Below, piece after piece: positions 55,966-61,439 of a DNA stretch of 61,439 bases. Source of the DNA: Haplomitrium mnioides (taxonomy: Eukaryota; Marchantiophyta; Haplomitriopsida; Calobryales); NCBI GenBank assembly GCA_049999725.1, contig JBNGIS010008331.1, forward strand, positions 1-61,439. Direction: 5' to 3'. The position numbers and the translations under genes were made by a program. How positions within the stretch are numbered: the first letter of the stretch is position 1; each line of letters begins with the position of its first letter. The notes below the pieces were generated by a model. The model was not told the DNA's origin. It ran no database searches and was given only the letters and a program-made list of their open reading frames with translations.

Positions 55966-58900
55966 TTAAGTATTCTTCTTGTATATTTCAGATAGTTTTC
56001 TGAGACCGATACCCTCTGTGTGTTCTTTGTGTAGAGCAGGGGGTAGAGGTTTTGTGAATATATCGGCTCTGTTTTGTTTACTAGGTATCCATTGTACCTT
56101 GATTTTGTCATTATGTTGTTCATGAGTATAGAAAAATTTTGGAGCTATGTGTTTTATTCTATCGCCTTTGATGAATCCTTGGGCAATTTGGTCAACACAT
56201 GGTCTATTATCTTCAAATATAGTTGTAGGCTCTTGGATGAGAGGTTGGCATGTGTTGGAATTGATATGGTCAATGAGTTGGCGCAACCAAATGCATTCTC
56301 TACTTGCCTTATACAGAGCTATTATCTCAGCATGGTTTGTAGAGGTGGTAGTAATAGTTTGTTTTGTGCTCTTCCATGATATGGCTGTGTCCCCTTTGAG
56401 GAATACATATCCTGTTTGAGATTTGCTGTCGTCGGGGTCAAATAAGTATCCTGCATCAGCATATCCTATAATGTCATGTTCTGCATTTTTCGGGAAGAAC
56501 AGTCCCATATCTGTGGTCCCTTGAAGGTACCTAAAAATCCTTTTGATGCCGTTCCAATGTCGTATGGTGGGTTGGGAACTGTGTCTTGCCAATAGGTTCA
56601 CAGCGAAAGCTATGTCTGGTCTTGTTTGATTTGCCAGGTACATTAGTGCTCCTATTGCTGAGAGATACGGTTTTTCAGGTCCCAGTGTTGGTTCGGTTTC
56701 CTTTCTTTTTGAGAACATGTCTTTCATGGGGTCTGATGATCTGATTTCCATTGGAGTGCTCATTGGCTGAGCTTTATCCATGTTGAATTGTTTAAGGATT
56801 CTGGATGTGTAAGTGGATTGATGGATTAGTATCCCATCTTGTAGATGTTCAAATTGTATTCCCAGGCAGAAATCAGGTTCGCCAATGTCTCGCATCTCGA
56901 ATATGTCTTTCAGTTTCTCAATGGTGTCTTTGGCCAGTCGTGGTGTGCCAAATATGTTAATGTCATCTATATATATAGCCACTATGACGTATTCAGGATT
57001 TTCTTGTTTCATGACAAGACATGGTGCTATGTCCTCATTTGTAAAGTTTAGGGTCATCATTTCTGATTTGAATCTTTGATACCAGTTTCTACCGCTCTGT
57101 TTGAGTCCGTACATTGATCGCAGGACTTGAACAGCCATTTTCTGGTCTGATATTGTTGATGATATCCCATTTGTTGTCATAGATGTTCCTGCTACTTGTA
57201 CGCCTCTGTTTGGGCGATGTGGGACTAAAGGTCCCTGTTGATGTTTATTGTACATCTTCTCTGCTGGCTGGGCTAAAGGCCCAGTATATTGTTGCATGTT
57301 TTGCAGAACATTTGTGGGGACTGAAGGTCCATTGTTGTCATGTGTGCTCAGCAAGTTGGCTGGCTTCATACATGATATGTCTGCAGTTGTTTGCAACATT
57401 TTATTCATAGCCTGGCATTTCGTGTTTGCCATAAGGACAGAAGGTCCTTGTTTTGTCATCAGGCTTGTGTATCTTCTTTGGACTGTAGGTCCATCTGCAG
57501 AGTTTTGGCCTTTGGAGACAAAAGGTCTCTGTTTACCAGTTTGGCTGTGAGTGACAAAAGGTCTACTCTTCCTTTTCTGGTCGTGTGGGACAAAAGGTCC
57601 ATTTCGATATTGATGGCCTGGAGGGACAGAAGGTCCATTTGCATTTTGCTTGCCATGAGGGACAAAATGTCCACTTTGATGTTTTTGGCCATGAGGGACA
57701 GAAGGTCCAACCTCATTTATTTGCTTCTCCCCCTCAATGTGGAATGATATCCTAGAGATGAGTTTAGGGGGGGCTTTCATAAAAATTTGAGTGTCAAGTA
57801 TTCCATATAAGTATGCAGTAATAACATCCATGATATGTATGGTGAGGTTGCGTTGGATTGCAAATGCTATCATGTATCGATATGTGATTGTATCCATGAC
57901 TGGTGAGTATGTCAGATTGTAGTCTCGTCCAAGGATCTGAGTGTATCCTTTTGCGACTAGTCTCGCCTTGTATCTCGTGGCTTCTCCTTTCGTATTCCTT
58001 TTCTTGACAAATATAAACCTGTAGTCTGTCAGGTTCATGTCTGGTGTGGCAGGTATGAGTGATCCAAATACTTGTCGGTTTATGAGAGAGTACAGTTCTG
58101 AGTGTATGGCCTGTTCCCATTGTGGCCAATCCATCCTGGATTGTGCATCTTGTACCGATATGGGATCGGGAATGGTATTGTCTATAGTTTGGGATACTGA
58201 ATAGGCGAACATGTCGTCCATATTGGTTTGGTCACGTTTCCAGATATGACCAGTAAATGTGTAGTCAATCGCGATTTCATCATTTTCTGGTATTGGTGGT
58301 GAATGGATTGTTTCTTGTATGAAGTTTGAATGTTGTAGTATTATAGGGTCGCTCAGTAAAGGTGTAGTCGTTTTCGGCTTGTTTTTGGAGCCTAGTGGTC
58401 GGCCTCTTTTGTCTTTAGGTGCAATCTCTGTTGCTGCAGTTGAGTCTTTTTGTAGTCTGGCAGGAGCATTTGCTGCCTCAATATGTGATTTGGTGAGGCT
58501 GGCTATGTCATTGAATGCGTCTGGCATTTTGATTAGGGTTTGTTGTAAGTTAAGGAGCCGCTGAACTTCATAGTCAGATTGTCCTGTTCTTGAATCAGGA
58601 TGGAGTAGGGATTTGTTGTACCATATAAGATTATCTTTTGTTGTTTCAGAGGTGTTGTCGAATATTAGGTTTAGGAAAACATCCTCGAAAAATTGACAGT
58701 CTGCAAATCGAGATTTGAAGACGTCAGATGTTGTGGGTTCTAGGTATCGGATGATTGATGGGGATTCATAACCAATGTATATCCCTTTTTGTCGTTGTGG
58801 TCCCATTTTGGTTTGGTGTGGGCCGAGAATGGGTACTAGTACAAGACATCCAAATGTCCGAAGGTGTGAGATGTTCGCTGATATTCCAGTTGCTAGGTGG

Positions 58901-61047
58901 TGAGAAGAGTTCTGGTTAAAGGCAGAAGGTCTAAGTTTGATTAGGGCTGCGGCGTGCATCACCGCGTGTCCCCATGCGAAGGTGGGGAGACTAGTGTTTA
59001 GTAGTAAAGGTCTTGCTATTAGCTGTATGCGTTTAATCGCGTATTCAGCTATGCCGTTTTGAAAATGGACATGCGGAACTGAGTATTGTATATTAATACC
59101 TGCAGATGAGCAGAAGTCATCAAATGTTGAGGATGTGAATTCTCCTGCGTTGTCTACCCTCAGATTTCTGATTGGGTAGTCCGGGAATTGTGATGACAGT
59201 TTCAGTATCTGTGCCAGAAGTTTACGGAAGACCATGTTTTTGGTCGTCAGTAAGGATACTTGGGACCATTTGGATGATGCATCAATGGTCACCAGGAAGT
59301 ATCTAAATGGTCCAGATGGAGGGTGGATGGGACCACAGACGTCTGCATGGATTTGTTCCAGAAAACGTGGTATGGTGGTGGTCCTTCTTTGTTTTGAGGG
59401 AGCAAGCCGTAGTTTGCCTTGTGCACATGCCATGCATGGGGAGTGCTGAGATATGGGTCGGACATTGTCAGGAATGCCTATGTTGTCGTGTTTGAGTCGG
59501 TAAAACATGTCCTTGCCGGGATGTCCTAGTCTGTTGTGCCACAGCTGGGTATCAGATATTTTCGCAGTTGAGGCATGGAATGAGTGGATTTCGGTCGTGT
59601 ATAGGCCTGGTGGGGAGAGAGGAAATGTTTCTTGTATCTGCATATCGTCATCTGTGTGTAGCAGAATGTGGAGGACTTCTCCTTGGTCTGTGTTCCCAGT
59701 CTGGATATGGTATCCATTTTGTCGGATATCTCGGAAGCTAATGAGATTTCTGGTTGTTGTGGGAGCATAGATAGCAGATGCTATGCTCAGTGTGGTTCCG
59801 TTTGGAAAACGGATTGTAGCTGGTCCATATCCTTCTTCGATTTGATTATGGCCGGAGATGGTGGTCATAGATCTTGAGGACGGGGTTACCGAAGTGAAGT
59901 GTTTTCGGTCCCGCAGTATAGTATGTGATGAACCACTGTCAACAATACAAGTGTTGTTGTATTGTTCTGTGTGAGTTGGACCCGAACGTTGTAGTGTATG
60001 GGTCTCTGGCTGTAGGTTGAAGTCGGGATATATATCGACATCCGTAAGTTCTAAGAGATTGCCATGTACCTCAGGTTGTGTATATTTGAGGCTATTTTTG
60101 TAAAGAGTCACCAGGTGTGCGGATATTCGGCATACTGTTTGAGTATGTCCACGAGTACCACATCGTTGACAGGAAGTGTGAGGGCTTCTCGGTTGTGAGA
60201 AGTTCCTGTGTCCTCGTGTCGGTTGTCATCCGCCTCGTGGTGTCCATGAGCGTTGTCGGCGTTCTGGTGTTGTTGAGGCGTGACGCTGGGAGTGCCAATC
60301 CCTGTTGCCAATGGGTGGAGTTCGGTTTGGGGTATGGGGTCGGGAGCTCCCCCTGAAGTGTGGGTTTCCCCTGTATCTTCCTCTTCCTCTTCGAGGTTCA
60401 GTATTTCGGTTCCTCGAGTGAGGGTAGAATTTTGTGAAGTGTGATTCAGGATTGGCTGGAGGTGCCGCAGATCTTGGTGGTCGCTTCTTTGCGTTTTCCA
60501 CTAGGAGTAATTGGTGTTTTTCTGCTAAGAGCATATATGCGATCAGCTCTGAATATCGGGTGAAACGCATGTTTCGATATTGGGATGCCAGTATTAGGTT
60601 GCTTATTGGGAACGTGGATAGAGTTTTCTCTATCTGTTCTTCGTCAGATGCAGGATGCCCGCAAATCGCTAATTGTGAAACTATTCTGAAGAGTTCACTG
60701 TTGTAGTTCACGATGGAGGTATGGTCTTGGACACGTAGGTTGATCCAATCGTGTCGTGCTGCGGGTAGGGAGATAGAAGTCAGATGATCGAACCGTAATT
60801 TGAGTTCGTCCCATAATAACCGGGGATTGCTGTAGTTCAGGTACTGTAACCTGAGGGGTTCCACAAGGTGGTGTCGAATGAGGATAATTGCTCTAGCAGC
60901 GTCTTTGGGGCTTGCGCCTTCGTCATTTATGAGGATGTCGCGTATCCCCTTTGATGTTAAATACGTAGTAATATCCAGTGACCATGACAAGTAGTTTGAT
61001 CCGTCAAGTTTCAGAGCCTGAAACTTGAGGGAACCTATTGGGTTCAT
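55966..61047 (-). CDS. Copia H gag-pol polyprotein, open except for one TGA
   Basis: A single frame of about 1692 residues from MNPIGSLKFQAL, chosen because copia C and F gag start at the same place. Gag: SNYLSWSLDITTYLTSKG; basic Arg-rich tail; an in-frame TGA at 60226-60228. Then zinc knuckle CQRCGTRGHTQTVC (about residue 294), protease CIVDSGSSH (about 370), pre-integrase HNRLGH...CMACAQGK, integrase HADVCGP, VDNAGEF and QNGIAE (about 566-662), RT with RYKARLVAKGY, then the repeat insertion (about residues 1107-1302), MYGLKQSGRNWYQRF, YIDD (about 1361), RNase H YADAGY and HAEIIALY, and FTKPLP near the end. All catalytic residues I can check are present. The normal length of such a polyprotein is about 1300-1500, and the insertion accounts for the excess. 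Confidence 0.93.
57140..57725 (-). repeat. In-frame 36-bp near-palindrome array inside copia H RT
   Basis: About eleven GGACNAAAGGTCC-like units on the plus strand; those near 57586, 57622, 57658 and 57694 are exactly 36 bases apart. Translated on the minus strand they give a 12-residue repeat (GPSVPHGQKHQS, GPFVPHDQKRKS). The insertion adds about 195 residues between FMKAPPKLISRISFHIEG and VQVLRSMYGLKQ of RT without breaking the frame. Confidence 0.92.
60226..60228 (-). other. In-frame TGA between gag and zinc knuckle of copia H
   Basis: The frame on both sides is identical and open: SWTPRGG, stop, QPTRGHRNF. The context is GGATGACAA. It could be a CGA-to-TGA decay mutation or a leaky stop separating gag from pol. 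Confidence 0.9.
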
Positions 61048-61439
61048 GGTATGGAGTGTTCTGTGTGATACAGAAAGGCGAAAGCGTGGGGTATAGGGTA
61101 TGTACAAGAGCGAAAGAGAGGAGAAAAAAAATTGCGCAGTTGGGTTAAGACTGTGGGTTGCCCGAAAAAACGGGTAACTGTAAATATCCCTGTACCTGTT
61201 TATGTTATCTGATTTAAACAGAAAATCTGAAATGACAGAACTGAGATAAACCAGAAACGATATGAAAGAAAAACAAGGAATATGAAATGGTATTGAATGA
61301 TGAGGTGTTAGTGTAGAACTGCCCTGCTATGTATGTGTCGTGCTCGTGTCGCGTCCTGATCTTGTTGATGTCCTCCTGTCTAATGTATCTGTCACCAACT
61401 AGTTGTTGTAATCCCCTGTAGGAAGTGGTGCAAAGATCC
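61048..61439 (-). other. Copia H 5' leader (partial)
   Basis: Non-coding. The phrase CCTGTTTATGTT...AAACAGAAAATC (61195-61230) parallels the copia C leader at about 15040. It runs off the window. Confidence 0.6.

Larger units (their letters stand above)
55315..61439 (-). mobile_element. Copia H LTR retrotransposon (5' end outside the window)
   Basis: Best-preserved element in the window. The 3' LTR is at about 55315-55490, with gag-pol on the minus strand up to 61047. The leader runs off the right edge; by analogy with copia C the 5' LTR should be near 63 kb. Confidence 0.88.

Noticed and set aside
57183-57747. Plus-strand ORFs of 75-118 codons with DKRS repeats
   Set aside because: They are the antisense reading of the repeat insertion within the intact copia H frame.

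Overview
The window looks like a repeat-filled stretch of a large land-plant nuclear genome. It holds plant-type Ty1/copia and Ty3/gypsy chromovirus LTR retrotransposons, GT-AG introns, AT-rich decayed filler and three N gaps. I recognise no ordinary host gene, tRNA, rRNA or CRISPR array. The DNA-methylase and transposase-like families below make me suspect a non-flowering lineage (fern, lycophyte, bryophyte or gymnosperm), but that is inference. Element names used here (E, F, C, H, G, LARD, X) are my own labels.

Layout. (1) 1-3000: AT-rich DNA with palindromic repeat arrays, ending in a 28-bp terminal-inverted-repeat-like sequence. (2) 3001-7044: the 5' half of copia E (minus strand: integrase, protease, gag, leader, PBS, LTR). 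(3) 7045-7240: a short piece of copia F. (4) 7643-16890: copia C, with both LTRs, a solo LTR (12346-13755) inside it and a repeat-filled insertion in its reverse transcriptase. (5) 16891-30720: the most unusual region, called X. It has two decayed copies of a multi-exon N6/N4 DNA methyltransferase-like gene (20359-22660 and 25620-29810, plus strand) and a decayed transposase-like gene with GHTHD and DGMDQ motifs (22690-25219, minus strand). Introns in these genes carry arrays of a 24-bp palindromic repeat. X ends at 30720 in the same 28-bp terminal sequence. (6) 30721-32554: the 3' half of copia E (RT, RNase H, LTR). (7) 32560-51256: copia F (minus strand), interrupted at 32878-45102 by a gypsy-like, gag-only element with about 3.6-kb LTRs (LARD). 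The second LARD LTR is in turn interrupted by a 5'-truncated chromovirus (G, 40601-44846). (8) 51257-52815: a third palindrome array plus a third transposase-like exon. (9) 55315-61439: copia H, with a gag-pol frame open except for one TGA.

How the parts fit. E was once a single copia inserted into the RNase H region of F: the F sequence is continuous across E's two LTRs, with a gCACC/tCACC target duplication. X then inserted between E's integrase and RT. A later inversion flipped E's 5' half together with the adjoining F fragment, so one element now lies in two places 24 kb apart and in opposite orientations. Most visible in-frame stops in E and G are explained by C-to-T or G-to-A changes, as expected of methylated, silenced plant retrotransposons.

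The best candidate for something undescribed is X. It appears to be a TIR-bounded DNA element with a divergently arranged transposase-like gene and beta-class DNA methyltransferase gene, whose introns and subterminal regions hold palindromic arrays. The two best arrays have the same length, 17 units of 24 bp. Second is the copia family C/F/H, which has a growing array of 36-bp near-palindromes encoding a 12-residue repeat inside its RT domain.
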